From Bacteroidales bacterium (lineage in GTDB: Bacteria; Bacteroidota; Bacteroidia; Bacteroidales; FEN-979), in the NCBI GenBank assembly GCA_017882335.1, contig JADGPR010000013.1, forward strand, positions 1 to 55,260: a stretch of 55,260 nt of DNA, written 5' to 3'. The first letter of the stretch is position 1, and the number at the start of each line of letters is the position of its first letter. A program made the translations under genes and the position numbers. The notes below the pieces were generated by a model. That model worked only from the letters and a program-made list of their open reading frames with translations. It was not told the origin of the DNA and searched no databases. Shown here in pieces: positions 7,855 to 17,938 of this stretch.

Positions 7855-8643
7855 ATGGCAGGTGAAATGGTGAAAATGACGCACAACGACCCTAACATAC
7901 AGAAGGCGGCCCAGGCAATCCTGAAATCAAACTTTACCACCGCTTACACAGGAGCAGGGATCTCCGTTGAAAGCGGGATCCCTCCTTTTCGCGGTGAGGG
8001 CGGACTCTGGACAAAATATGATCCGCAGCTACTCGATATCGATCATTTCATGCAGGATCCGCTAAGGGCCTGGGAGATCATCAAGGAGATCTTCTACAGT
8101 TACTTTGGAAGTGCCAAACCCAATAAGGCCCATCTGGTCCTGGCGGAAATGGAGCAACGAGGTTTATTGGGACGCACCATCACACAGAACATCGATAACC
8201 TTCACCAGGAAGCGGGGAGCAAATATGTTTTCGACTTTCACGGGAACTCTAAACGACTGGTTTGCCTCTCCTGCCATTCCTATTATGCGGTCAGCGATGT
8301 CAACCTGGATCATCTGCCTCCCGCCTGCAGGCAATGCGGCGGATTGCTGAAACCCGATTATGTGTTTTTCGGTGAATCCATTCCACAGATCCCGCTTACC
8401 GCTGCCTATGAAGCTGCCAGCATTTCGGATGTTTTCCTGATCATCGGAACAACCGGGGAAGTGATGCCGGCCAACCAGTTCCCACTTATCGCCAAAGAAA
8501 ACGGGGCCACGATCATAGAGGTCAATCCCCACAACTCCAACTACACTTCAGCAGTAACTGACATCTTTTTACAGGGAAAAGCAACGGAAATGATGGGATT
8601 ATTGGCAGAGGCTTTATTTACCCCTTCCCTCAACAATAATTAG
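7855..8643 (+). CDS. cobB: SIR2-family NAD-dependent protein deacylase (sirtuin)
   Basis: A 262-residue sirtuin that uses NAD+ to remove acyl groups from lysine side chains. Visible motifs are the NAD-binding GAGIS (residues 33-37) followed by SGIPPFRG, QNIDNLHQ (111-118), the catalytic His129 in FHG, and a zinc site made of Cys137, Cys140, Cys158 and Cys161. The C-terminal NAD-contact GTTGEVMPANQF is also present. Starts at codons 5 or 8 are alternatives. It probably acts on acetyl or other short acyl groups in the cytoplasm. Its last 30 bases overlap the convergent sugar transferase gene. The symbol is by family resemblance. Confidence 0.93.
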   Translation: MAGEMVKMTHNDPNIQKAAQAILKSNFTTAYTGAGISVESGIPPFRGEGGLWTKYDPQLLDIDHFMQDPLRAWEIIKEIFYSYFGSAKPNKAHLVLAEMEQRGLLGRTITQNIDNLHQEAGSKYVFDFHGNSKRLVCLSCHSYYAVSDVNLDHLPPACRQCGGLLKPDYVFFGESIPQIPLTAAYEAASISDVFLIIGTTGEVMPANQFPLIAKENGATIIEVNPHNSNYTSAVTDIFLQGKATEMMGLLAEALFTPSLNNN

Positions 8644-10029
8644 GATGGTATAAATGAGGATCTTGAAATCCATGGCAAGCGACATGTTCTCAATGTAGAG
8701 CAGGTCGAATTTCAGACGTTCTATCATCTGGTCCACATTCTCAGCATACCCGTATTTCACCTGTCCCCAGGAAGTGATTCCCGGTTTAACTTTGTGCAGC
8801 AAACGGTAATGCGGTGCACGGGCAACGATCTGCTCAATATAATACTTCCGCTCCGGGCGAGGCCCTACCAGACTCATATCTCCTTTCAGTACCGTGTAGA
8901 ACTGGGGAATCTCATCGACCCTAACCTTCCTCAGGAACTTGCCAAAAGGAGTGATCCGGGGATCGTCCTTTGAAGACAACATGGGCCCGTTCTTCTCGGC
9001 ATCATTGACCATGGTCCTGAATTTATGCATGATAAAAGGCTTGCTTTTCAGACCGATACGCTCCTGCGAAAAGAAAATGGGACCTTTGGATGTAAGCTTT
9101 ACGCAGATGGCCGTGAACAGGAAAACAGGAAATAATATGATCAGACAGATGATCGAGATCCCGATATCCAATATCCTTTTCAGTGACATCTGCCAGTCGG
9201 GCATAAGATCAGGAAAGATCTGGATAAGCGGCGCCTGAAATATGGAAGTTGTTTTGACAGATCCCACGAGAATGTCCTGTATCACAGGAATGATCTTGAT
9301 CACAACATCGGTATCCTCAAGTTGTGTGATAATGTTTTCGATCGTGTGGTTCTCGGAATTTTCAATTGCGATGATCACTTCCTCGATGTTATATTCTTTT
9401 ACCAGACGGTTCAGGTCCTTCAACTCTCCAATATGAGGGACAAATCCGGAAAGCTTGTAGGTCTTATATCCCTCCACATTGACAAACCCCACGAATCGAT
9501 TTCCGGAAGATTTTTCCTGGTTCTCTATCTCATTATAAATTGTAACCGCATTTCCATTGCTGCCAACAATGATAGTATTGAACCCCATGATCTTATTATG
9601 GATCTTGTACGCTGTGTTGGAGGTCAGGATAACACGGAATGAAGCTGTAAAGAAAAGGTGTAACCCTAAAAGGGCAAAGAAAAATTCGATATAGGTTTTG
9701 TTGTTGATGATGATATCATCGAGGATCAGGGTAAAAAACAAAATGGTCACCCCGATGAATGATATTAGTACCGTTTGGCCGAATTCCCTCAGTCGTGCTT
9801 TGCGGTATATCTTGCGGTAGGTACCGATAAGAATATAAAGGATCAGCCAGAATACAGGGACTACAAGCACACCGAGATAAAGTTTCGGATCCTGGAATAC
9901 AACTCCAATATGACCTAATATCTGATGATCTACCGCATATTTCCGGAAAATAAAGAAGATTGTCCAGGCCAGTGCTGCCGACAATACATCTGCAATGATA
10001 TATTTTATAACCTGGAGTCTTTTATTCAT
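8614..10029 (-). CDS. Polyprenyl glycosylphosphotransferase (WcaJ/PglC-type sugar transferase)
   Basis: A 471-residue enzyme that starts polysaccharide repeat-unit synthesis by moving a sugar-1-phosphate from a nucleotide sugar to undecaprenyl phosphate at the inner membrane. The N-terminal third has about four to five hydrophobic helices, the middle is a Rossmann-like CoA-binding-type domain, and the last 190 residues are the catalytic bacterial sugar transferase domain with KRILDIGISII, GPIFFSQERIG, KFRTM, VDEIPQ, GDMSLVGPRPE and KPGITSWGQV. It lies 30 bases downstream of a lipoprotein gene in the same direction. The sugar donated cannot be told. The 3' end overlaps the sirtuin gene by 30 bases. 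Confidence 0.93.
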   Translation of the reverse strand: MNKRLQVIKYIIADVLSAALAWTIFFIFRKYAVDHQILGHIGVVFQDPKLYLGVLVVPVFWLILYILIGTYRKIYRKARLREFGQTVLISFIGVTILFFTLILDDIIINNKTYIEFFFALLGLHLFFTASFRVILTSNTAYKIHNKIMGFNTIIVGSNGNAVTIYNEIENQEKSSGNRFVGFVNVEGYKTYKLSGFVPHIGELKDLNRLVKEYNIEEVIIAIENSENHTIENIITQLEDTDVVIKIIPVIQDILVGSVKTTSIFQAPLIQIFPDLMPDWQMSLKRILDIGISIICLIILFPVFLFTAICVKLTSKGPIFFSQERIGLKSKPFIMHKFRTMVNDAEKNGPMLSSKDDPRITPFGKFLRKVRVDEIPQFYTVLKGDMSLVGPRPERKYYIEQIVARAPHYRLLHKVKPGITSWGQVKYGYAENVDQMIERLKFDLLYIENMSLAMDFKILIYTILIIVEGRGK

Positions 10030-10059
10030 GGGTATCCTGGTTTTTCAGTCATGGCGTTT

Positions 10060-10938
10060 TTAAAAGGATAACACTTTAATATTATCCAGAAGTATCCGGT
10101 AGTGATCTCCGGAAGTATTCTTTACATAATAATAAACCCTGAACTTTGTCGCCCCTGAATAAGCATTTAGCGTCGTAGTAAGGTCAATATAAATTTTCTT
10201 CCATTTATCATTGGTAGGAAGCAAAATCATAATCGGAACTTCATTAATTAGTCCAAAGGTCGTAACATAGACTCCCACTATCAGAGAAGTGTTAATATTG
10301 AAATTCATTTCCAGGAATACATCTGAACTTGGAATGGTAAAGGTGGAATGCGAAACAGCTTCGAATGTGGCGCCAATGGTATCCAGTTCAACAATACCCG
10401 AATGTAATCCCTCAAGTGTAAAGGGGGAACCACTCGGAGTCTGCTTTATTTTTTCAGTAGTTGCATTTGTAGTGTCCAGGGTAATTGCCGCATTATCAAA
10501 ATCTTCTTTCCAGATAAACTTTGTTTTTGTGGTGTAAGTCGTGGGAAGAGTTCCCATAGGCAGCGTCGTATCGGGAATGAGTTCAATCGTCTTGTTGATT
10601 TCCTGGTAGAAAGGATAATTAATCCTGGTTGCAGCAATCCCGTCTTTCTTGATTCCCGGGAGAACCATCAGGGTGTGTTTTCCCTGCTTCAGAACCGGGA
10701 ACCTTGCCGGAAGCTGGAATGTTCCGATCAACTCACCATCAATGTATACCCAGGCATCCGTAATATTGTGGATAGCCGTTCCCTGTGTTGAATAATCTGT
10801 AGTCAGGCGAATGGAGTCGATCTTAAGGTAGGCTGGAACTGTCTGGCTTCCCGAAAATTTTTCACATGAAGTCTGCGCCAGGAGCAGGAGAAGGAAAAAG
10901 GAAAAGGCAAGAATGTGTAAAAATTTTCTACAAATCAT
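10060..10938 (-). CDS. Lipoprotein of unknown function
   Basis: I do not recognise this 292-residue protein. It starts with a clear lipoprotein signal (hydrophobic run of F and L, lipobox QTSC, Cys25). The segment after it (about 37-120) has beta-rich sequence with AWVYIDGELIGTFQLPARF, similar in style to PEGA or carbohydrate-binding surface modules, and the C-terminal half (about 150-292) resembles a jelly-roll-like beta domain ending YRILLDNIKVLSF. A role in binding a glycan or in surface polysaccharide export would fit its position just upstream of the sugar transferase gene, but this is inference from context only. Confidence 0.75.
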   Translation of the reverse strand: MICRKFLHILAFSFFLLLLLAQTSCEKFSGSQTVPAYLKIDSIRLTTDYSTQGTAIHNITDAWVYIDGELIGTFQLPARFPVLKQGKHTLMVLPGIKKDGIAATRINYPFYQEINKTIELIPDTTLPMGTLPTTYTTKTKFIWKEDFDNAAITLDTTNATTEKIKQTPSGSPFTLEGLHSGIVELDTIGATFEAVSHSTFTIPSSDVFLEMNFNINTSLIVGVYVTTFGLINEVPIMILLPTNDKWKKIYIDLTTTLNAYSGATKFRVYYYVKNTSGDHYRILLDNIKVLSF

Positions 10939-11008
10939 AAACCGGAGTCTGGGAAATCCTGAAATCTTAACGCCTTAATGATTTGAATATTGTTAAAATT
11001 TTTCAGAA

Positions 11009-11026
11009 AAGATTTGAACAAATCTT
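11009..11026 (-). terminator. Palindrome, possible terminator after the Gfo/Idh/MocA gene
   Basis: AAGATTTG and CAAATCTT form an 8-bp stem with a 2-base centre, 20 bases past the stop codon at 11046. A short T-rich tract follows on the minus strand. The tiny loop makes it equally plausible as an operator for the lipoprotein gene. Confidence 0.35.
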
Positions 11027-11045
11027 CCCGGGCTGTGAATAACAG

Positions 11046-12032
11046 TTAAAGGTTATTTGGCGATTGGTTTATCTTTTCAATCACTTTATGGGCCACTTCG
11101 AGTGCGCTATAGCCATCATTGATGGTAACAGAGGGTACCGTATTGGTGGTGATGGCATTGTAGAAGCTTTCCAGTTCGGTACGAATTGCATTGAGCGGTT
11201 TGATCTCAGGCTTGGTGAAAGAGATCTGTTTGCTGCCTTTCCCCGGACCGAGATCAATCATTAAGCCAGGGGGAATTGAGCCCGATTTATCCACATCCTT
11301 GATGCGCACCACCTCCACTTCCTTGGTGAGGAAGTCCACTGAGATATAAGCATCCCGCTGGAAAAAGCGCGACTTGCGCATATTTTTAATGGAGATCCTG
11401 CTGGCCGTAAGGTTGGCAACACAACCATTGTCAAATTCAATCCGTGCATTGGCAATATCGGGGGTATCGCTGACCACGGCAACACCGCTGGCACTGATCT
11501 TCCGGATGTTGCTGTTTACCACGCTGAGGATAATGTCGATATCATGGATCATCAGGTCGAGGATGACGGGAACATCGGTACCGCGGGGATTGAATTGAGC
11601 AAGCCGGTGCGTTTCGATGAACATAGGGTTGTTTAAATAGGGTTCAGCAGCAAGAAAGGCCGGATTGAATCGTTCCACATGCCCTACCTGTACTTTTACA
11701 TTGGCTTCACCCGCAATCTTGATCAGCTCCTTTGCTTCTTCCAGGGTTGTAACGATCGGCTTTTCAATAAAAACATGACGGAATTTCCGCAAAGCTGCGG
11801 AAGCATATTCAAAGTGAGAGATTGTTGGCGTAACGATGTCGACCACATCCACCGAATCGATCAGTTCATCGAGTGAAAGAAAACGTCTGATACCAAATTC
11901 TGCTTCGACCTTTGCAGCATTTCCATCATTCGGATCATTAAACCCGATCAGTTCATAATCCGCAATTTCCTTGATACACTTGATATGGATCTTTCCCAGG
12001 TGACCTGCACCCAATACTCCAATTTTCAGCAT
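11046..12032 (-). CDS. Gfo/Idh/MocA family NAD(P)-dependent oxidoreductase
   Basis: A 328-residue sugar dehydrogenase-type protein. The N-terminal Rossmann fold has GAGHLG (residues 8-13), the family's EKP motif is at 90-92 (lysine in the active site), and MIHDIDI at about 161-167 supplies the substrate-domain histidine. The stretch VGHVERFNPAF (about 116-126) resembles members that oxidise UDP-N-acetylglucosamine at C3 (GnnA-type), so a role in lipid A or surface sugar synthesis is possible. This is inference, and other sugar substrates remain open. It is divergent from pcm, with a shared promoter region. Confidence 0.88.
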   Translation of the reverse strand: MLKIGVLGAGHLGKIHIKCIKEIADYELIGFNDPNDGNAAKVEAEFGIRRFLSLDELIDSVDVVDIVTPTISHFEYASAALRKFRHVFIEKPIVTTLEEAKELIKIAGEANVKVQVGHVERFNPAFLAAEPYLNNPMFIETHRLAQFNPRGTDVPVILDLMIHDIDIILSVVNSNIRKISASGVAVVSDTPDIANARIEFDNGCVANLTASRISIKNMRKSRFFQRDAYISVDFLTKEVEVVRIKDVDKSGSIPPGLMIDLGPGKGSKQISFTKPEIKPLNAIRTELESFYNAITTNTVPSVTINDGYSALEVAHKVIEKINQSPNNL

Positions 12033-12067
12033 CTGTAGATGATTTATGACCGTTAGTTCATTTTTTA

Positions 12068-12100
12068 CAAAAGTAACTTTTTTGGCGCGATTGAAATGAT
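12068..12100 (-). promoter_or_regulatory. Promoter of the Gfo/Idh/MocA gene, divergent with pcm
   Basis: Minus-strand TACTTTTG at 12068-12075 matches TAnnTTTG, with TTTC about 17 bases upstream (12093-12096). On the plus strand TTTG (12081-12084) and TATTTTCG (12101-12108) could serve pcm. The two promoters overlap face to face. Confidence 0.45.
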
Positions 12101-12136
12101 TATTTTCGTGAAAAATTTGAGAGGGCAGGAAGGATT

Positions 12137-12787
12137 ATGATCGACTCGTATAAACACCAGGGATTACGGAAACAACTTGTAGATATCATCCGGGAAAAAG
12201 GGATCACCGATTGCAATGTGCTGGCAGCCATAGGTAAGGTACCCCGGCATTTTTTCTTTGATTCTTCTTTCCTGAAGTATGCTTATGAAGACAAGGCATT
12301 TCCCATCGGAGCAGGCCAAACGATATCACAGCCTTATACCGTTGCATTTCAGTCGCAGTTACTGATGCTCACCAGGGGACAGAAAGTGCTGGAAGTCGGG
12401 ACAGGATCGGGATACCAGGCTTGTATCCTTGCAGAGATCGGTGCGAAGGTTTTCAGCATCGAGCGGCAGAAATCCCTTTATGATAAAGCAGTGCAATTCC
12501 TCCCTTCCCTCGGATACCGGATCAAACTCTTCTTTGGAGATGGCTATAAAGGACTTCCTGCCTATGCTCCTTTTGATAAAATCATCGTCACTGCCGGTGC
12601 ACCTTTCATTCCCGATGCCCTCATGGACCAACTGAAACCCGGTGGCATCCTGGTCATCCCGGTGGGAAGCGAAGATGTGCAGGAAATGACAACCATCACA
12701 AGGATTTCTGAAAAAGATTTTCAGAAACGCGAACACGGAAAGTTCCGGTTTGTGCCGCTGCTGGAAAATAAAGCCAGGGAAAAATAA
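12137..12787 (+). CDS. pcm: Protein-L-isoaspartate O-methyltransferase
   Basis: A 216-residue SAM-dependent enzyme that methylates isoaspartyl residues so that damaged proteins can be repaired. The family signature QTISQPY is at residues 61-67 and the SAM-binding loop VLEVGTGSGYQ at 84-94; the downstream KPGGILVIPVG strand is typical. Length is close to the E. coli enzyme. It starts at an ATG shortly after a divergent promoter region and is followed 73 bases later by a lipoprotein gene with its own promoter. It acts in the cytoplasm. Confidence 0.93.
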   Translation: MIDSYKHQGLRKQLVDIIREKGITDCNVLAAIGKVPRHFFFDSSFLKYAYEDKAFPIGAGQTISQPYTVAFQSQLLMLTRGQKVLEVGTGSGYQACILAEIGAKVFSIERQKSLYDKAVQFLPSLGYRIKLFFGDGYKGLPAYAPFDKIIVTAGAPFIPDALMDQLKPGGILVIPVGSEDVQEMTTITRISEKDFQKREHGKFRFVPLLENKAREK

Positions 12788-12806
12788 TTCAATTTTAAAA
12801 ATACTA

Positions 12807-12839
12807 TTTGACAATTATATCATTTTTTTCTTAGCTTTG
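12807..12839 (+). promoter_or_regulatory. Promoter of the YwqK-like lipoprotein gene
   Basis: TTTG at 12807-12810, a 21-base spacer and TAGCTTTG at 12832-12839 make a good Bacteroidota promoter. Transcription would begin near 12846, which supports the ATG at 12861 as the start. Confidence 0.6.
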
Positions 12840-12860
12840 ATCTTCCAAATAGCAAAAACC

Positions 12861-13508
12861 ATGAAGAAAATTCTATTAGTTTCAGTTATTCTGACGATCC
12901 TGTTTGCCTGTTCTTCTGAAAGAGTCAATTTCAGCCAGCTTCAGGATCGGAGCGGCATGTTTTACCTGGTCAACAGTGACAAACCTTTCTCGGGTGAGAT
13001 TGTTTCATACGCAAACGGAAAGGTTGAATTCGAAGGAAAGATCGAAAAGGGACTGCGTGAAGCAACCTGGATATACTACTATCCCAATGGCCAGAAAAAG
13101 ATGGATGGGAACTACAGGGAAGGTGTGAAAGACGGCACCTGGACTTATTGGAAAGATAACGGGACACAGGAAGGCCTTGAGGTTTACAAATATGGGAAAC
13201 TTCTCAGCAATGAGGGCACGATTACCAAAGAGGTGAAACCGGATACCATTAAAGTGATCGTCCCAACGCCAACACCTGCTCCTCCCGAGCCAAAAAAAAT
13301 CGAGAGGAAACAGCAAGCCGTTGTATGGGAAAAGTTACATGGCGGGCCAGTAAAATTCCTGGATGGAGTTCCCTACTCCGGTCCGGTTGTGAAATACCAG
13401 AAAAATGGCGAGAAGGAATTTGATGGATATCTCACACGTGGAAAGAAATCCGGCAGGTTTAATTATTACGACAAAAAGGGGAATATCAAAGAAGCTAAGT
13501 ATTATTAA
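12861..13508 (+). CDS. MORN/YwqK-type repeat lipoprotein
   Basis: A 215-residue lipoprotein: signal peptide with lipobox LFAC, then repeats of the type FEGKIEKGLREATWIYYYPNG, MDGNYREGVKDGTWTYWKDNG and, near the end, FDGYLTRGKKSGRFNYYDKKG. These are YwqK/MORN-variant beta-hairpin repeats. A proline-rich linker (PTPTPAPPEP) separates two repeat blocks. Such proteins are common in Bacteroidota; some are labelled toxin-antitoxin YwqK antitoxins by homology, without evidence here. I chose the ATG at 12861 because the promoter lies just upstream. Its 3' end overlaps the convergent ccmF-like gene by 14 bases. Function unknown. Confidence 0.8.
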   Translation: MKKILLVSVILTILFACSSERVNFSQLQDRSGMFYLVNSDKPFSGEIVSYANGKVEFEGKIEKGLREATWIYYYPNGQKKMDGNYREGVKDGTWTYWKDNGTQEGLEVYKYGKLLSNEGTITKEVKPDTIKVIVPTPTPAPPEPKKIERKQQAVVWEKLHGGPVKFLDGVPYSGPVVKYQKNGEKEFDGYLTRGKKSGRFNYYDKKGNIKEAKYY

Positions 13509-15561
13509 CCTGACGCTTCCTCATGCGCCGGAAGAAAGCATAGGAAAGCCCGGCGATCATCAGGATTGCCCCTGCCCATAATACATTTATATAAGGGTTT
13601 CTGATCGCTTTGATTACGATGTAATCAGAATCAAGGTTGGTTCCTGTTGATGAAATGTAGGTATAATAATCAGTCCAAATGAAATGCCTTGTATCAGGGT
13701 TGTAAACATCACCCATGCGTGGATTCCTATTCACGGAAGGATACAGGGTGAATGCCTTCACATATTTTGCATTCTTGGTCTTCAGGAAGTCGACTGAATA
13801 CGTGGTGGTATTTCCGGCTTTTGAACTGTGGTTGTAAACCACGTAAAATCCACTCATGTAAAGCGTATCCCCCTTCATCAGCAGGAGATTCTCAGCATTG
13901 GCTTTCATATCTCCGAGATCAAACCGGGAAGTATTGGTTGATATGGTTTTTGAATTCGAAAAAGTCATGATGGTCCCCAGCACGAAGAAGAGAAAGCCGC
14001 TGTGTGTCAGGATGGCTGCGAGGTTTCGTGGCCGTGCCGATTGGAAAATCAGATTATAAAGAGAAGACAGGATCGAAAACAAGATAAAGAAAACCGCAAT
14101 GACCAGGTTCATCCTTGTTACGATCCCAACTATTGTAAACGGAATCAAAACCACGATGCTGAGCCCGAATGGGACTGCCATTTTTTTTAAAAATACACGA
14201 CCGGAATTGACATTGTAGTGAAGGAATTGCGTAAAGGCAATAAAACCGGCAATCAGCATTACAAAAGGTGTTTGCAAGCGATTATAGAATCCTATGCGAT
14301 CGGCCGGAGGTGCAATGTTCGTCTTGAAAATGCTGTTAAATACCGGGAGGGAGGTGGTGAAAATGATCTGGAACGCAGCCAGGACAATAATAATCGACCC
14401 TAAAAACATCCAGAACTCACGGGATAAAAGTATTTCACTCCTTTTTTCAGAGAATTTCTTTGTACGTATCGCAATGAATACGATGGCGATGGCAAGAAAG
14501 ACCAGCAGAAACAACAGTAACTGCACCGTCATCCCGTTATCGCCAAACGAGTGCGCCGAAGAATTGGCCAGTACCCCACTGCGGGTCAGGAAGCTTGCAT
14601 AGAGCACAAGAACGTAGGAAAGAGTGATAAATATATAGGCTGCCAGCAGGGCATACCGCTGTTTCCGCGCTACAAGCAGGAAATGAAGTCCCGCTATGAG
14701 TGTCATCCAGGGAACAAGCGAGGAATTTTCGACAGGATCCCAAGACCAGAATCCGCCAAACGTTAAGGATACATAAGCCCAGGCGCCACCAAGCAGGATG
14801 CCGGCACCCAGCAGGGTAAGCGAAAGAAGTGTCCATGGCAGGGCAGTTTTGATCCAGGAATAATATTCCTTGCGCATCAAGCCGGAAATAGCATAGGCAA
14901 AAGGGACCAGTGCCAGCGCATAACCCAGGAACAGAATCGGAGGATGGATGGTCATCCAGATATTTTCAAGCAGGGGATTTAATCCATTCCCATCCTTTAC
15001 CACCGAGAGATAATCGGGTTGTTGAAAGATCGTATCCTGAATGTTACTGTAGGTTTCCCTCAAAAGGGTAAAAGGACTTCCGCCAATTCTAAATGAGAGA
15101 AAGTGAACACCCAGCATCATCGAAGTCACAAACACCTGCGACAAAGACACCACTGAAAGCACATGATCTTCCCAGTCGCGGGTAATGAAGATCAGCACCA
15201 GCCCGATCAGGGCCTGGAATACAGCCCAGACAAGGAAACTACCCTCCTGCCCTGCCCAGAAACAGGAGATGATGTATTTTACCGGAAGTGTGGAAGAGGA
15301 ATATTCCCAGACATAAGCATACTCAAAATAATGGCGGAAGATCAGGTAATACAAGATCACTGCAACAGAAACCAGCGAAAAAACATGCAAAATGAAGAAT
15401 CCCCGGGCATATGAACGGGTGGCTTTCAAAGGCTCATTCTTCCTTCGGGTGTTAAGAAAATAGAGGACCGTAGCCAGAATTGCCGCAACAAAGCTGATCC
15501 AGATAAATGTTCTCCCGATCATCCCAGGCATCAGGTGTTCTCCGATATATTGAATATTCAT
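13495..15561 (-). CDS. ccmF: Cytochrome c biogenesis haem lyase, CcmF/CcsA-like
   Basis: A 688-residue polytopic membrane protein of the haem-handling (HHP) family that attaches haem to apocytochrome c outside the inner membrane. The haem-binding WWD segment is visible at about residues 260-285 (FGGFWSWDPVENSSLVPW), along with WAGQEGSFLVWA (102-113) and the conserved IHPPILFLGY (His206). About 14 or 15 hydrophobic helices are present. I chose the ATG at 15561 because a -7 box at 15584-15591 overlaps the longer possible start at 15594. No other ccm genes are adjacent, so partners are encoded elsewhere. Confidence 0.9.
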   Translation of the reverse strand: MNIQYIGEHLMPGMIGRTFIWISFVAAILATVLYFLNTRRKNEPLKATRSYARGFFILHVFSLVSVAVILYYLIFRHYFEYAYVWEYSSSTLPVKYIISCFWAGQEGSFLVWAVFQALIGLVLIFITRDWEDHVLSVVSLSQVFVTSMMLGVHFLSFRIGGSPFTLLRETYSNIQDTIFQQPDYLSVVKDGNGLNPLLENIWMTIHPPILFLGYALALVPFAYAISGLMRKEYYSWIKTALPWTLLSLTLLGAGILLGGAWAYVSLTFGGFWSWDPVENSSLVPWMTLIAGLHFLLVARKQRYALLAAYIFITLSYVLVLYASFLTRSGVLANSSAHSFGDNGMTVQLLLFLLVFLAIAIVFIAIRTKKFSEKRSEILLSREFWMFLGSIIIVLAAFQIIFTTSLPVFNSIFKTNIAPPADRIGFYNRLQTPFVMLIAGFIAFTQFLHYNVNSGRVFLKKMAVPFGLSIVVLIPFTIVGIVTRMNLVIAVFFILFSILSSLYNLIFQSARPRNLAAILTHSGFLFFVLGTIMTFSNSKTISTNTSRFDLGDMKANAENLLLMKGDTLYMSGFYVVYNHSSKAGNTTTYSVDFLKTKNAKYVKAFTLYPSVNRNPRMGDVYNPDTRHFIWTDYYTYISSTGTNLDSDYIVIKAIRNPYINVLWAGAILMIAGLSYAFFRRMRKRQVNNT

Positions 15562-15583
15562 ATGTAGGTTTCTGAATAAAACG

Positions 15584-15591
15584 CAAAGGTA
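15584..15591 (-). promoter_or_regulatory. Probable promoter of the ccmF-like gene
   Basis: Minus-strand TACCTTTG is a perfect TAnnTTTG match 23 bases before the chosen start codon. The -33 region is weak. Confidence 0.45.
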
Positions 15592-15646
15592 CATTTTTCA
15601 TTTTTAGGAAGGAAATTCTGATTACATTCGTCTCAAAATACTAATT

Positions 15647-16393
15647 ATGGCAAGAATCGGATTGATCGGCGGATCAGGGCTTGAGAAACTCAATTTGTTC
15701 CGGAATCCGGAAGAGATCAGGATGGAAACTCCTTATGGAGATCCCAGTTCAACCTTCCTGAAAGGCGAAATGGGAAAAAATACGGTTTATATTCTCTCAC
15801 GTCATGGCAGGGATCACACCATCACCCCTACGCATGTCAACAACCGTGCAAACATCCATGCACTGAAAGAACTGGCCTGTGATCACGTGATCGCTACCAC
15901 CGCCTGCGGAAGCCTGCGCGAAGAGATCGATCGGGGTCATATCGTGATCCCTGATCAGTTCATCGATTTCACGCACTTCCGGAAAAATACATTTCATGAA
16001 ATATTCGAACCGGGAAACCCAATTCATACTGCCATGGCGAATCCTTTTTCAACACCGCTCCGTGAATTGCTGATTGCAGCAGCCATCGACCTGGGATTAC
16101 CGTTTCATCCAACCGGCACTGTCGTTACCATCGAAGGCCCCCGCTTTTCCACACGCGCCGAGTCAGTCATGTTCCGTAACATCGGTGTCGACATCATCAA
16201 CATGAGCATTGCACCCGAAGCAGCACTGGCAAACGAGGCAGGACTTTCCTATGCAGCCATTGCCCTTTCCACCGATTATGATTCATGGAAACACGATGAA
16301 GAACCCGTCACCTGGGATGATGTCCTCCGGGTTTTTGAGGAAAATGTGAAGAACGTCACCCGGTTGCTGGAAAAAGTAATCCTGGCTTTATAA
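15647..16393 (+). CDS. mtnP: S-methyl-5'-thioadenosine phosphorylase family protein
   Basis: A 248-residue member of the PNP/MTAP family that splits methylthioadenosine (or another purine nucleoside) with phosphate. Visible features are IGLIGGSGLEKL at the N terminus (phosphate loop), HVNNRANIHALKEL, EGPRFSTRAES, and the nucleoside-contact NMSIAPEAALANEAG with ALSTDYDSW, whose aspartates bind the purine. MTAP usually has NMT where this has NMS. MTA is a by-product of SAM-based aminopropyl transfer, so a salvage role is expected. An 8-bp repeat array begins at the stop codon. The exact substrate is inferred. Confidence 0.88.
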   Translation: MARIGLIGGSGLEKLNLFRNPEEIRMETPYGDPSSTFLKGEMGKNTVYILSRHGRDHTITPTHVNNRANIHALKELACDHVIATTACGSLREEIDRGHIVIPDQFIDFTHFRKNTFHEIFEPGNPIHTAMANPFSTPLRELLIAAAIDLGLPFHPTGTVVTIEGPRFSTRAESVMFRNIGVDIINMSIAPEAALANEAGLSYAAIALSTDYDSWKHDEEPVTWDDVLRVFEENVKNVTRLLEKVILAL

Positions 16394-16395
16394 GC

Positions 16396-16427
16396 TGGTG
16401 AGTTGGCGAGCTGGTGAGGTGGCGAGT
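16396..16427 (+). repeat. Four tandem 8-bp units (TGGYGARY family)
   Basis: Units read TGGTGAGT, TGGCGAGC, TGGTGAGG, TGGCGAGT, starting two bases after the mtnP stop codon. Confidence 0.8.
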
Positions 16428-16454
16428 AATCCCTTTGTTACTGAGTATTTTTTT

Positions 16455-16553
16455 ACGCAAAGGGCGCTTAGTTTACTGCAAAGGTTGCAGAGAAAATAAA
16501 TCGTAAATCGAAAATTCATTCCTGCATTCCTGCATTCTGAATTCCTGCATTCA
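16455..16553. repeat. CGCAAAG-type words followed by reversed TGCAGGAAT repeats
   Basis: 16455-16492 holds the words CGCAAAG, GCGCTTAG, TGCAAAGG and TGCAGAG. 16520-16553 holds ATTCCTGC units, that is TGCAGGAAT read on the minus strand, ending a few bases from the eno stop codon (16559). Two repeat families are thus stacked in the convergent mtnP-eno gap. Confidence 0.65.
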
Positions 16554-16558
16554 ATAGT

Positions 16559-17902
<1,344 letters not shown>

Positions 17903-17938
17903 TTATCCTTATTTGTTCACCTATGATTAAAATTCAGG

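Noticed and set aside
6593-7884. Other-frame ORFs inside the S9 peptidase gene (both strands)
   Set aside because: They are shadows of a strongly conserved gene with its full catalytic triad; no motif or start signal supports them.
12750-12860. Longer start of the YwqK-like lipoprotein at 12750
   Set aside because: That start overlaps pcm and precedes the promoter at 12807-12839; it would also bury the signal peptide.
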